Source of the DNA: JBBRVW01 sp963784645
GTDB lineage: Bacteria; Actinomycetota; Actinomycetes; JACCUZ01
NCBI GenBank assembly: GCA_963784645.1
Contig: CAWARY010000002.1
Coordinates: 62,001-126,000 of the forward strand
DNA: 64,000 nucleotides
Direction of reading: 5' to 3'
Both the position numbers and the translations under genes were made by a program. The notes under the pieces were generated by a model. The model made no database searches. It was not told the origin of the DNA and saw only the letters and a list, made by a program, of their open reading frames with translations. Positions 14,710 through 23,087 of this stretch are shown here, one piece after another; positions within the stretch are counted from its first letter, which is position 1; each line of letters opens with the position of its first letter.

Positions 14710-16434
14710 ATGAGGCTCCGCAGCCAGGAGTGGTTCGAGGGCGACGACGAGGTCGCCGTGATCCACCGCGTCGCGATGCGCAACGCCGGCTTCGAGCTGT
14801 CCGCCGACCACGACCGCCCGGTCATCGGTGTGCTCAACTCCGCCAGCGACCTCAACCCGTGCAACCTGCCGCTGCGCGAGCTGGCGGTGGACGTGCGCGC
14901 GGGGGTCACTGCCGCCGGCGGGATCGCCGTCGAGCTGCCGGTGATGTCCCTCGGCGAAGACCTGATGAAGCCCACCGCCATGCTCTACCGCAACCTGCTC
15001 GCCATGGAGGTCGAGGAGTACCTGCGGACCTACCCGATCGACGCCGTGGTCCTGCTGGCCAACTGTGACAAGTCGGTGCCCGGTGCCGTCATGGGCGCGG
15101 TGAGCTCGGACCTCCCCTTCCTCGTGGTCACGGCCGGCGCCCGGCCGGCGACCGCGCTGTTCCGCGGCCGCCGGGTCGGCACCGGGACCGACCTGTGGCG
15201 GGCCTGGGAGGACCACCGGACCGGTGTGCTCGACGACGAGGGCTGGCGTGAGTTCGAGCGGTGCCTCGCCTGCGGCCAGGGCGCCTGCAACACGATGGGC
15301 ACCGCGTCGTCGATGGCCATCGTCACCGAGGTGCTCGGCCTCAGCCTCCCGGGCACGTCGGTGATCCCCGCGGACGACCCTGCCCGGGCCGCTGCAGCCC
15401 GGCTGACCGGCAGCCGGGTCGTCGAGATGGTGCGCGAGACGGTCACGCCGTCGACGGTCCTGACCGACTCGGCCTTCCGCAACGCGGTGCGCGTGCTCAA
15501 CGCGGTCGGCGGGTCCACCAATGCCGTGATCCACCTGCTGGCCATCGCCGGCCGCACGCCGGCTGCGCTGGACCTCGCCGAGGTCGGCCGGCTCGGCCGC
15601 GGCGTCCCGGTGCTGGCCGACGTCGAACCGTCCGGTCGGCTGCTGATCCAGGACTTCCACTCCGCCGGCGGCGTGCCCGCTGTGCTGCGCCTGCTCGGTG
15701 ACCTGGTGGAGCTGGACGCGCTGAGCGCGACCGGCCGGCCGTGGGGCTCCGAGCTCCCGGCCGCGGTGACCACCGGCGGCGCCTTGCGGGACCCGGCCGA
15801 CCCGCTGCACGACGACGGCGCGTTCGCCGTCGTCACCGGCACGCTGGCACCGGACGGCGCCGTGATCAAGACGTCCGCCGCGTCGCCCCGCCTCTTCACG
15901 CACCGCGGCCAGGCGCTGGTCTTCCGCTCCTACGAGGAGATGCGCGGGCGGATCGACGACCCCGACCTCCCGGTCACCGCCGACACCGTCCTGGTGCTGG
16001 CCGGTGCCGGTCCGGTCGGCGTGCCGGGCATGCCCGAGTGGGGCATGATCCCGATCCCCGCGAAGCTCGCGGCGCAGGGCGTGAGCGACATGGTGCGGGT
16101 CACCGACGCGCGCATGAGCGGCACGTCGTTCGGCACCTGCTTCCTGCACGTCGCCCCCGAGGCGGCGCTCGGGGGACCGCTCGCGCTCGTGCAGGACGGC
16201 GACGTCGTCGCGATCGACGTGGCCGCCGGCCGGCTCGACCTCGAGGTCTCCGCCGGCACCCTCGACGAGCGGCGTGCGGACTGGACCCCGGCCACCTCCG
16301 CACACCTACGCGGCTGGCCGGCCCTCTACCAGGCGCACGTCACGCAGGCGAACACCGGCTGCGACTTCGATTTCCTGCAGGCGCCGACAGCGGCGCACCG
16401 CAGGTTCGTGCCCCCTGTCGTCGGACGGTCCTGA
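14710..16434 (+). CDS. IlvD/Edd family sugar-acid dehydratase
   Basis: A 574-residue Fe-S dehydratase. Cluster cysteines lie in ANCDKSVPG and CLACGQGACNTMGTASSM; the latter form is typical of pentonate dehydratases rather than dihydroxy-acid dehydratase. The C-terminal ARMSGTSFGT element is also present. It would convert an aldonate such as arabinonate or xylonate to a 2-keto-3-deoxy acid. GAGGAGG lies 5 nt before the ATG at 14710. With the ADH, SMP-30, DHDPS-type and aldehyde dehydrogenase genes around it, this is the committed step of a non-phosphorylative pathway. Exact sugar not determined. Confidence 0.88.
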   Translation: MRLRSQEWFEGDDEVAVIHRVAMRNAGFELSADHDRPVIGVLNSASDLNPCNLPLRELAVDVRAGVTAAGGIAVELPVMSLGEDLMKPTAMLYRNLLAMEVEEYLRTYPIDAVVLLANCDKSVPGAVMGAVSSDLPFLVVTAGARPATALFRGRRVGTGTDLWRAWEDHRTGVLDDEGWREFERCLACGQGACNTMGTASSMAIVTEVLGLSLPGTSVIPADDPARAAAARLTGSRVVEMVRETVTPSTVLTDSAFRNAVRVLNAVGGSTNAVIHLLAIAGRTPAALDLAEVGRLGRGVPVLADVEPSGRLLIQDFHSAGGVPAVLRLLGDLVELDALSATGRPWGSELPAAVTTGGALRDPADPLHDDGAFAVVTGTLAPDGAVIKTSAASPRLFTHRGQALVFRSYEEMRGRIDDPDLPVTADTVLVLAGAGPVGVPGMPEWGMIPIPAKLAAQGVSDMVRVTDARMSGTSFGTCFLHVAPEAALGGPLALVQDGDVVAIDVAAGRLDLEVSAGTLDERRADWTPATSAHLRGWPALYQAHVTQANTGCDFDFLQAPTAAHRRFVPPVVGRS

Positions 16435-16505
16435 TGACCGCACGACGACGGAGGGCGCACCCGCCATCCCACAGCGGACACGCTGCGGCACGACAAGGAG
16501 GACAC

Positions 16506-17813
16506 GTGCGAAGAACAGCACTCATCGCGACCGCTGTGGCGACGGCTGCCGTCCTGGCTGCCTGCTCGGGCGGTTCGGACTCGTCCAAGGCCGGCTCCGG
16601 CTCGGCCGAGAAGGGCCCGGTGACACTCACCCTGTGGCACAACTACGGCACCGAGCAGAACGCCGTGGCCACCCAGGGACTCACCGACGCCTACCACGCG
16701 CTGCACCCCGACGTGAGCTTCAAGGTCGTCAGCCAGCCCGGTGACAACTACTTCTCGCTGCTGCAGGCGTCGGCCATCTCGAAGACCGGCCCAGACCTCG
16801 CGGTCATGTGGACCGGTCTCTTCACGCTGAAGTACAAGAACATGCTGGTCAACCTCAAGGGGAAGGTTCCCGACGCCACTCTCGAGCGGGTCCAGGGCCT
16901 GGAGTGGATGTCGGACAAGTTCGACGCGGGCAACGGCCCGCTCGTCATGCCGCTGGAGCAGCAGTTCTACATCGGCTTCTACAGCAAGAAGGCGTTCGCC
17001 AAGGCCGGCATCGACGCCGTCCCCACCACCTGGGACGAGCTGTTCGCGGCCTGCGGCAAGCTGAAGTCCGCCGGGTTCACGCCCCTCGTCTACGGCAACG
17101 GCGGCCAGAGCCTGGGTGCGCAGCTCTACCCCTGGTACGACGCGAGCTACCTGATGATCGGGGCGCACTCGGTCGCGGACTGGAAGGGTCTCTACAACGG
17201 CGACATCTCGTGGGACGACCCGAGCAACACCGCCCAGCTGACCAAGTGGGCCCAGCTGGAGTCCCAGGGCTGCACCAACACCGACATCCTCACCAAGACC
17301 GACAACCTCGACGACTTCACCAGCGGCAAGGCCGCGATGATCATCGACGGGACCTGGGACACCCAGAAGTTCACCGACGCCATGAAGGACGACGTCGCGG
17401 CCTTCGTCCCGCCGTTCTCCGACCAGCCCATCAAGGGAGTCGTGCAGTACCCCGGTGACGGCTTCAGCATCCTGAGCCAGTCGAAGCACCAGGCGGCGGC
17501 AGCAGACTTCCTCGCTTTCCTGGCCAGCGACGCAGGCGCGAAGGTCATCAACGAGGCCGGCCTCATCCCGGACCTCACCGGGACCAGCACCACCAACGCG
17601 GTCAACCAGCAGATGCTGGACTTCGTCGCCGGCCAGGGGTTCACCGCCTACCCCATGCTGGACAACGTCGTCCAGGGCGACGTCGTCGACGCCGGGAACA
17701 AGATCCTGCCGCCGATCCTGGCCGGCAAGAAGGACCCGGCCGACGGACTCGGACAGCTGAAGACGGTGTGGAGCCAGCTGGCCGCGGACCAACGAGGGAG
17801 CGACTACTCCTAG
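16506..17813 (+). CDS. ABC sugar transporter, extracellular solute-binding lipoprotein
   Basis: A 435-residue family 1 solute-binding protein. A short signal peptide ends in the lipobox LAAC (Cys about residue 20), followed by a Ser/Gly-rich linker, so it is a membrane-anchored lipoprotein. The mature part begins VTLTLWHNYGTEQN, the usual start of carbohydrate-binding members, and includes FTSGKAAMIIDGTWD. It captures a sugar for the two permeases downstream. AAGGAGG precedes the GTG at 16506. The nucleotide-binding subunit is not encoded here, so a shared MsmK-type ATPase encoded elsewhere is probably used. A strong stem-loop follows the stop codon. Confidence 0.93.
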   Translation: MRRTALIATAVATAAVLAACSGGSDSSKAGSGSAEKGPVTLTLWHNYGTEQNAVATQGLTDAYHALHPDVSFKVVSQPGDNYFSLLQASAISKTGPDLAVMWTGLFTLKYKNMLVNLKGKVPDATLERVQGLEWMSDKFDAGNGPLVMPLEQQFYIGFYSKKAFAKAGIDAVPTTWDELFAACGKLKSAGFTPLVYGNGGQSLGAQLYPWYDASYLMIGAHSVADWKGLYNGDISWDDPSNTAQLTKWAQLESQGCTNTDILTKTDNLDDFTSGKAAMIIDGTWDTQKFTDAMKDDVAAFVPPFSDQPIKGVVQYPGDGFSILSQSKHQAAAADFLAFLASDAGAKVINEAGLIPDLTGTSTTNAVNQQMLDFVAGQGFTAYPMLDNVVQGDVVDAGNKILPPILAGKKDPADGLGQLKTVWSQLAADQRGSDYS

Positions 17814-17829
17814 CTCCTGGCCCCGGTCG

Positions 17830-17867
17830 CCTGGGGCACCGGACGCCCTCCGCTCCGGTGCCCCAGG
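17830..17867 (+). promoter_or_regulatory. Intercistronic stem-loop after the binding-protein gene
   Basis: CCTGGGGCACCGGA (17830-17843) pairs perfectly with TCCGGTGCCCCAGG (17854-17867) around a 10-nt loop: 14 bp with no T-tract. It lies 17 nt after the binding-protein stop and 56 nt before the permease start. It is likely a partial terminator or a 3' mRNA stabiliser that raises binding protein over permease. Confidence 0.7.
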
Positions 17868-17922
17868 TCCGCACCCGCACCCGCACCAGACTCGCCCGCC
17901 GCACAACCGCAGGAGTTCCGCC

Positions 17923-18864
17923 ATGAGTGCCCAGACCGCCGCACCGCGGGACGCGGGACCCGCCGCGCGCCGCCTGCGGCAGCGCCAGCGACCGACGTCG
18001 GCCCTGGCGCGCAACCGCGGCCGCGCCGGCATGGCACTCACGCTGCCCGCGTTCGCCCTGGTCGCGCTGCTGCTCGGCCTCCCGATCGGGCAGGCGGTGT
18101 ACTACTCGATGACCCGCTGGGACGGCATCGCCGCGACGTGGGTCGGGCCGTCGGCGTACACCCGGCAGCTGACCAACCCGATCTTCTGGCGGGTGCTGGA
18201 GAACAACGGGATCCTGCTGCTTGCCGTACCGGTCGCGATCGTCCTCCCGCTCGGAATCGCCGCCGTGCTGCACGAGCGAGTGGCAGGTTGGCGGTTCTTC
18301 CGCTCGGTCTACTTCCTGCCGACGGCCGTGTCCTGGGTCGTCATCGGCATGGTGTCCGCCCGGTTCTTCGCCCAGGACGGCATGCTCAACCACCTGCTCG
18401 CGAACGTCGGCCTCGGCTCGGTCACGACCGACCTGCTGGCCGGCGAACGCTCCGCCCTGGTCGCTGTCGCGATCACCTTCGTGTGGTCCATGGTCGGCAC
18501 CAACACGATCATCTTCCTGACCGGGCTCGCCACCGTCGACCCGACACTGCACGAGGCGGCCAAGGTGGACGGTGCGGGCGCCCTCCGACTGTTCTGGTAC
18601 ATCACGTTCCCGCAGCTCAAGCGCTTCGTCCAGTTCTCCTTCGTGATGACAGTCATCAGCGCCTTCACGGCGCTGTTCAGCCTGATCTTCGTCATGACGG
18701 GCGGCGGCCCCGGCTACGGCACGACCACACTGGAGTTCTTCGTCTACCAGACCGCGTTCGCCAAGGGCGAGTTCGGCACCGGGGCGCTGCTGGGCGTCAT
18801 CCTCTTCGTGATCATGGCCGCTATCGGCGCCGCGCAGCTGAAGCTGCTGCGCTCGGACGACTGA
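17923..18864 (+). CDS. ABC sugar transporter permease (MalF-type)
   Basis: A 313-residue inner-membrane permease with an Arg-rich cytoplasmic N-terminus followed by six hydrophobic spans. The EAA loop that docks the ATPase reads HEAAKVDGAGALRLFWYITFPQLK. It pairs with the next permease to form the channel for the sugar bound by the upstream lipoprotein. Start ATG at 17923 has GCAGGAG upstream. The order binding protein, MalF-like, MalG-like is the standard one for CUT1 importers. Confidence 0.93.
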   Translation: MSAQTAAPRDAGPAARRLRQRQRPTSALARNRGRAGMALTLPAFALVALLLGLPIGQAVYYSMTRWDGIAATWVGPSAYTRQLTNPIFWRVLENNGILLLAVPVAIVLPLGIAAVLHERVAGWRFFRSVYFLPTAVSWVVIGMVSARFFAQDGMLNHLLANVGLGSVTTDLLAGERSALVAVAITFVWSMVGTNTIIFLTGLATVDPTLHEAAKVDGAGALRLFWYITFPQLKRFVQFSFVMTVISAFTALFSLIFVMTGGGPGYGTTTLEFFVYQTAFAKGEFGTGALLGVILFVIMAAIGAAQLKLLRSDD

Positions 18865-18878
18865 CGGCGAGGGACACC

Positions 18879-19748
18879 ATGACCATCACCGCGCCCGCGG
18901 CCACCTCCCCGACCTCGACACCCTCCCTCCCCCGTCGGCGCAAGCCGTTCAGTCTCCGCAGGGCGTCGCTGCTCGCCCTCATGCTGCTGATCGCCGCCGT
19001 CATGCTCTACCCGTTCTGGTTCATGATCGACACGTCGTTCAAGACGCAGAGCCAGTACCTGAGCGGCAGCGGGCACTCATTGGACGGCTGGCGCTCGCTG
19101 ACATCCGCACTGCCCGTCGGTCGCCAGCTGCTCAACTCGACCATCGTGTGCGCGCTGTCGATCGCGATCATCGTCACGGTGAGCACGACCGCCGGCTTCG
19201 CCTTCGCCAAGCTCCGCTACACCGGTGCCACGCCGGTCTTCCTGGCGATCATCGCGGCCATGCTCATCCCGATGCAGTCGATCATCATCCCGGCGTACGT
19301 GAACATCTCCCACCTGAACCTGCTCACCAGCTACTGGGGTGCGGTGCTGGTGTACGCCGCACTCGGGACGCCGTTCGCGACGTTCCTCATGACCGCCTAC
19401 TTCCGCGGCCTGCCGGACGAGCTCATCGAGGCGGCCGTCGTCGACGGACTCGGCTACGGCCGGGTGTTCCTGCGGATCGCGCTGCCGCTGGCGGTACCCG
19501 CGGTCGTCACCGTCACGGTTCTGCAGTTCATCCAGATCTGGGACGACCTGCTGATCGGGCTGCTCTTCCTGCAGAACCCGGACCAGCGGACCATCACCGT
19601 GGGGCTGGGTGCGCTGTCGGCCGGCCGGGTGACCGACATCCCGGTCCTCATGGCCGGCTCACTGGTCAGCGCGATCCCCGCCGTCGTGGTCTACCTGGTC
19701 TTCCAGCGCCACCTGATCAGCGGGCTCACCGCAGGCATCGGCAAGTGA
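18879..19748 (+). CDS. ABC sugar transporter permease (MalG-type)
   Basis: A 289-residue permease with six spans; the EAA loop reads IEAAVVDGLGYGRVFLRIALPLAVP. The start ATG at 18879 lies 14 nt after the partner permease with GGCGAGGG upstream. Its TGA overlaps the GTG of the SMP-30 gene (GTGA), tying uptake to lactone hydrolysis. It forms the importer channel with the preceding gene product. The fixed order and tight spacing leave little doubt about the role; the sugar itself is unknown. Confidence 0.93.
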   Translation: MTITAPAATSPTSTPSLPRRRKPFSLRRASLLALMLLIAAVMLYPFWFMIDTSFKTQSQYLSGSGHSLDGWRSLTSALPVGRQLLNSTIVCALSIAIIVTVSTTAGFAFAKLRYTGATPVFLAIIAAMLIPMQSIIIPAYVNISHLNLLTSYWGAVLVYAALGTPFATFLMTAYFRGLPDELIEAAVVDGLGYGRVFLRIALPLAVPAVVTVTVLQFIQIWDDLLIGLLFLQNPDQRTITVGLGALSAGRVTDIPVLMAGSLVSAIPAVVVYLVFQRHLISGLTAGIGK

Positions 19749-20659
19749 CCGGGATCCCTCCGGTGGTCGAGTGGACGACCCTGGTCCGCAGCGACAGCGA
19801 GCTCGGCGAACGGCCGGTGTGGGACGCCCGTACGGGGACCGTCGTCTGGGTCGACATCCTGACCGGGACGGTGCACCGCTCCGCGCCGCCGACGGAGGGT
19901 CGGCCCGGACCCTGGGCCGACACGACCGTCCAGGTGGGCGCCGTCGTCGGCGCTGTCGCCTTGCGCGAGGGAGGTGGGCTGGTCGCCGCCGCGGACTCCG
20001 CGTTCCTGATGCTCGACGCACGTGGCCGGCCCGACGCCGATCCGGTGGTGGTGGACCTGCCGCCCGGACAGCGTGTCAACGACGCCGCGTGCGATCCGGC
20101 CGGGCGGCTGCTGGCCGGGACCACGTCGGTCTCCGGAGCACCCGGGGGCGGAGTGCTGTGGTCCCTGACAGCGGACCGCCGGCACACGGCGCTGCTCGAA
20201 GGCGTGACGGAGTCCAACGGCCTGGACTGGTCCGGCGACGGCGCCGTCCTCTACTACGTCGACTCGGGCGAGCCGGTGGTCCGCCGGTACGCCTACGACG
20301 TGGCCGACGGCCGCCTCGGGCCGAGGCTCGCCGACCTCGCGGTGCTCGGCCCGGACGAGGGCGTGCCGGACGGGCTGGTGGTCGACAGCGAGGGCGCCGT
20401 CTGGGTCGCTCTCTGGCAGGGCGGGGCGGTGCACCGGTACGCGCCGGACGGTTCTTTGCTGGGCCGGGTGGACCTCCCGGTGGACCAGCCCACCTGCCCC
20501 TGCTTCGCCGGTCCCCGGCTCGACCTGCTCGTCGTCACCACCGCATGGGAGGGCCTCGCGCCGGGGGCGCGCGCTGCCCAGCCGTTGGCCGGCAGCCTGC
20601 TCGGGACGGCGTCGTCGTCCACCGGGCGGCTGCCGCACCGCTTCGCGGAACCTCGATGA
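19745..20659 (+). CDS. SMP-30/gluconolactonase family protein (aldonolactonase)
   Basis: A 304-residue six-bladed beta-propeller. Visible family elements are SELGERPVWD (metal Glu), GQRVNDAACDPAGRLLAGT (metal Asn and Asp), VTESNGLDWSGDG and VPDGLVVDSEGAVWVA. It hydrolyses sugar lactones such as those made by the upstream-type dehydrogenase, giving the aldonate for the IlvD-type dehydratase. It overlaps the permease at GTGA and the DHDPS-type gene at ATGA, so three steps are translationally chained. The C-terminus GRLPHRFAEPR is typical of the family, showing it is complete. Confidence 0.9.
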   Translation: MTGIPPVVEWTTLVRSDSELGERPVWDARTGTVVWVDILTGTVHRSAPPTEGRPGPWADTTVQVGAVVGAVALREGGGLVAAADSAFLMLDARGRPDADPVVVDLPPGQRVNDAACDPAGRLLAGTTSVSGAPGGGVLWSLTADRRHTALLEGVTESNGLDWSGDGAVLYYVDSGEPVVRRYAYDVADGRLGPRLADLAVLGPDEGVPDGLVVDSEGAVWVALWQGGAVHRYAPDGSLLGRVDLPVDQPTCPCFAGPRLDLLVVTTAWEGLAPGARAAQPLAGSLLGTASSSTGRLPHRFAEPR

Positions 20660-21591
20660 CACCCGGCGTGCTGACCGGCGTGCTGCCGGTGGTGTCGACA
20701 CCCTTCGACGCCGCCGACGAGATCGACGCCGAGGTGCTGGCCGGCGAGGTGGACTGGCTCATCTCCTGCGGCGTCGACGGCCTCGTCGTCGCCATGGTGT
20801 CCGAGGTCGTGCGACTCAGCGAGGCGGAGCGGCGCACACTCACGTCCACGGTGGTGGTCGCGGCCGGTGGCCGGGTACCAGTGGTCGCCAGCGTCGGCGC
20901 CGAGAGCACGAAGGCAGCGGTCGCGCTCGCCGTGCACGCCGAACGCGCCGGTGCTGCGGCACTGATGGCGATCCCACCGGTGGCCGTGGAGCTGCCGGAC
21001 GCCGAGATCGCGGCGTACTTCGGCGCGATCCTCGACGCCGTCGAGATCCCGCTCGTCGTGCAGGACGCGTCCGGCTACCTCGGTCGCCCGCTGTCGTTGC
21101 ACCTGTACCTCGGCCTGCTCGACGAGCACGGCCCCGACCGGGTCCTGTTCAAGCCGGAGGCGCCGCCCACCGGGCCGCGACTGTCGGCGCTGCGCGACGC
21201 GACGGGTGGTCGGGCCCGGGTGTTCGAGGGCACGGGCGGGGCGGCACTGGTCGACAGTCATCGACGCGGCGTGGTGGGAACCATGCCGGGACCTGAGGTG
21301 GCCTGGGCGGTCGTCGAGCTGTGGCGCGCCCTTGGTCGCGGCGACGCGGCGACAGTCGCCGCGATCCACGGCCCGCTGGCCGCACTGGTGTCGCTCCAGA
21401 CCAGCTTGGACGCCTTCGTCGCCGTGGAGAAGCACCTGCTGGTGCGGCAGGGTGTCTTCGTCACCGACGTCCGACGCCGGCCGTACGGGTACGCCCTCGA
21501 TGGGGAGACCATCATCGAGATCGACCGGCTGTTCCGCCTGCTCTCCAATGCCGTGCCGGCGCGCCCCATCCCTTCCAGCTCACCGAGGTGA
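20656..21591 (+). CDS. Dihydrodipicolinate synthase family protein (keto-deoxy sugar-acid dehydratase/aldolase)
   Basis: A 311-residue class I Schiff-base TIM barrel. The Lys expected to form the Schiff base lies in VLFKPEAPP; SGVDGLVVAMVSEVVRLSEAER (within one helix-strand unit) replaces the usual GTTGE phosphate loop. In non-phosphorylative pathways members dehydrate 2-keto-3-deoxypentonate to alpha-ketoglutarate semialdehyde or cleave it as an aldolase. The next gene, an aldehyde dehydrogenase of the matching type, favours the dehydratase reading. Lysine biosynthesis is unlikely in this operon. ATGA and GTGA overlaps link it to both neighbours. Confidence 0.87.
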   Translation: MTPGVLTGVLPVVSTPFDAADEIDAEVLAGEVDWLISCGVDGLVVAMVSEVVRLSEAERRTLTSTVVVAAGGRVPVVASVGAESTKAAVALAVHAERAGAAALMAIPPVAVELPDAEIAAYFGAILDAVEIPLVVQDASGYLGRPLSLHLYLGLLDEHGPDRVLFKPEAPPTGPRLSALRDATGGRARVFEGTGGAALVDSHRRGVVGTMPGPEVAWAVVELWRALGRGDAATVAAIHGPLAALVSLQTSLDAFVAVEKHLLVRQGVFVTDVRRRPYGYALDGETIIEIDRLFRLLSNAVPARPIPSSSPR

Positions 21592-23054
21592 CCGTGACCA
21601 CCCAGTCCGTCGACCCGCGCACCAACGAGACGTTCGGCCCGGTGCACGACGACACCTCGCCCGACGAGCTCTCGCTCCGGGTGCAGGCGGCCGCAGCCGC
21701 GGCCGACGCCTGGGCGGACTCCGGCCCGGCGCAGCGAGCGACGGCGCTGCGGACCGTGGCCGACGCGCTGGACGGGCGCGGTCCGGAGCTGGTCGAGCTG
21801 GCAGACCGCGAGACCGGCCTCGGCGGGCCGCGGCTGACCGGCGAGCTCGCGCGCACGACGTTCCAGCTGCGGATGTTCGCCGACGCGCTCGAGAACGGCG
21901 ACGGGCACGACGTGCTGGTCGACCCTGCCGTGCCCGGCCCACCGCCGGCAGGACACCCCGAGCTGCGCCGGGTTCTGGTCCCCCTCGGCCCGGTCGCCGT
22001 GTTCGGCGCGAGCAACTTCCCCTTCGCCTTCAGCGTTCCCGGGGGCGACACGGCCTCGGCGCTCGCAGCCGGCTGCCCCGTCGTCGTCAAGGCGCACCCC
22101 GGACACCCGCAGACCAGCGAGGCCGTCGCGGGGGTCATGACCGCCGCGCTCGCAGCGGCCGGAGCGCCCGCCGGGACGTTCGGGATGGTGCGCGGTCTTG
22201 ACGCGGGTCGGCTGCTCGTCCAGCACCCGGGCATCCGCGCCGCCGCCTTCACCGGGTCGTACGGCGGTGGCCGCGCGCTGTTCGACCTGGCAGTCAGGCG
22301 GCCCGACCCCATCCCGTTCTACGGCGAGCTCAGCAGCGTCAACCCGGTCGTCGTGACACCTGCCGCGGCAGAGCGCGGCGCCGCGCTGGCGACCGGGTAC
22401 GTCGACTCGCTGACGCTGGGCACGGGTCAGTTCTGCACCAACCCGGGCCTGCTCCTCGTCCCGGCGGGCAGCGGCCTGACGGAACACGTTGTCGCCGAGA
22501 CCGGGCGGCGCGAGCCGGGGGTCATGCTCCATGGCGGGGTCGCACAGCTCTTCCGCGACAACGTCTCCCGGCTCGCCGCGCTGCCAGGCGTGCGCGTGCC
22601 CGTGCCCGGCGCGACTCCCGACCGGCCCGGGGCCTGGAGCGCGCCGGTGGTCCTCGCCGTCGACGGCGCGACCGCGACCGCGACCCTCGACCTGCTCCAC
22701 ACCGAGTGCTTCGGACCGGCGGCCGTCGTCGTGGAGTACGCCTCGGAGGAGGAGCTTCTGCTGCTGCTGACCCATCTCGACGGCTGTCTGGTCGCGACCA
22801 TCCACGCCAGCGAGGACGAGCCGCTCGCCGGAACGCTGGTGCGTCGGCTGGCCCGGATCGCCGGCCGCGTGGTGTGGAACGAGTGGCCCACCGGCGTCGC
22901 TGTCACGGCCGGCCAGCACCACGGCGGACCGCATCCGGCCACGACGAACCCGCTGCACAGCTCGGTCGGCCCGACCGCGACACAGCGCTTCCTGCGGCCC
23001 GTCGCCTACCAGTCGGTCCCGCAGTCGTTGCTGCCGCCGGGACCGCAGAGCTGA
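21588..23054 (+). CDS. NADP+-type aldehyde dehydrogenase, probable alpha-ketoglutarate semialdehyde dehydrogenase
   Basis: A 488-residue ALDH. The catalytic Cys is in GQFCTNPG, the general-base Glu in FYGELSSVNP, and the cofactor loop in AAFTGSYGGGRALFD. These versions are characteristic of the alpha-ketoglutarate semialdehyde/2,5-dioxovalerate dehydrogenases. It would complete the pathway by making alpha-ketoglutarate. GTG at 21588 overlaps the previous stop (GTGA); a second GTG six bases on is possible. It is the last gene of the operon that begins at about 12.6 kb. Confidence 0.9.
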   Translation: MTVTTQSVDPRTNETFGPVHDDTSPDELSLRVQAAAAAADAWADSGPAQRATALRTVADALDGRGPELVELADRETGLGGPRLTGELARTTFQLRMFADALENGDGHDVLVDPAVPGPPPAGHPELRRVLVPLGPVAVFGASNFPFAFSVPGGDTASALAAGCPVVVKAHPGHPQTSEAVAGVMTAALAAAGAPAGTFGMVRGLDAGRLLVQHPGIRAAAFTGSYGGGRALFDLAVRRPDPIPFYGELSSVNPVVVTPAAAERGAALATGYVDSLTLGTGQFCTNPGLLLVPAGSGLTEHVVAETGRREPGVMLHGGVAQLFRDNVSRLAALPGVRVPVPGATPDRPGAWSAPVVLAVDGATATATLDLLHTECFGPAAVVVEYASEEELLLLLTHLDGCLVATIHASEDEPLAGTLVRRLARIAGRVVWNEWPTGVAVTAGQHHGGPHPATTNPLHSSVGPTATQRFLRPVAYQSVPQSLLPPGPQS

Positions 23055-23087
23055 CCGACCCGACCGACCCTCCCTGATCTGCGCCGG

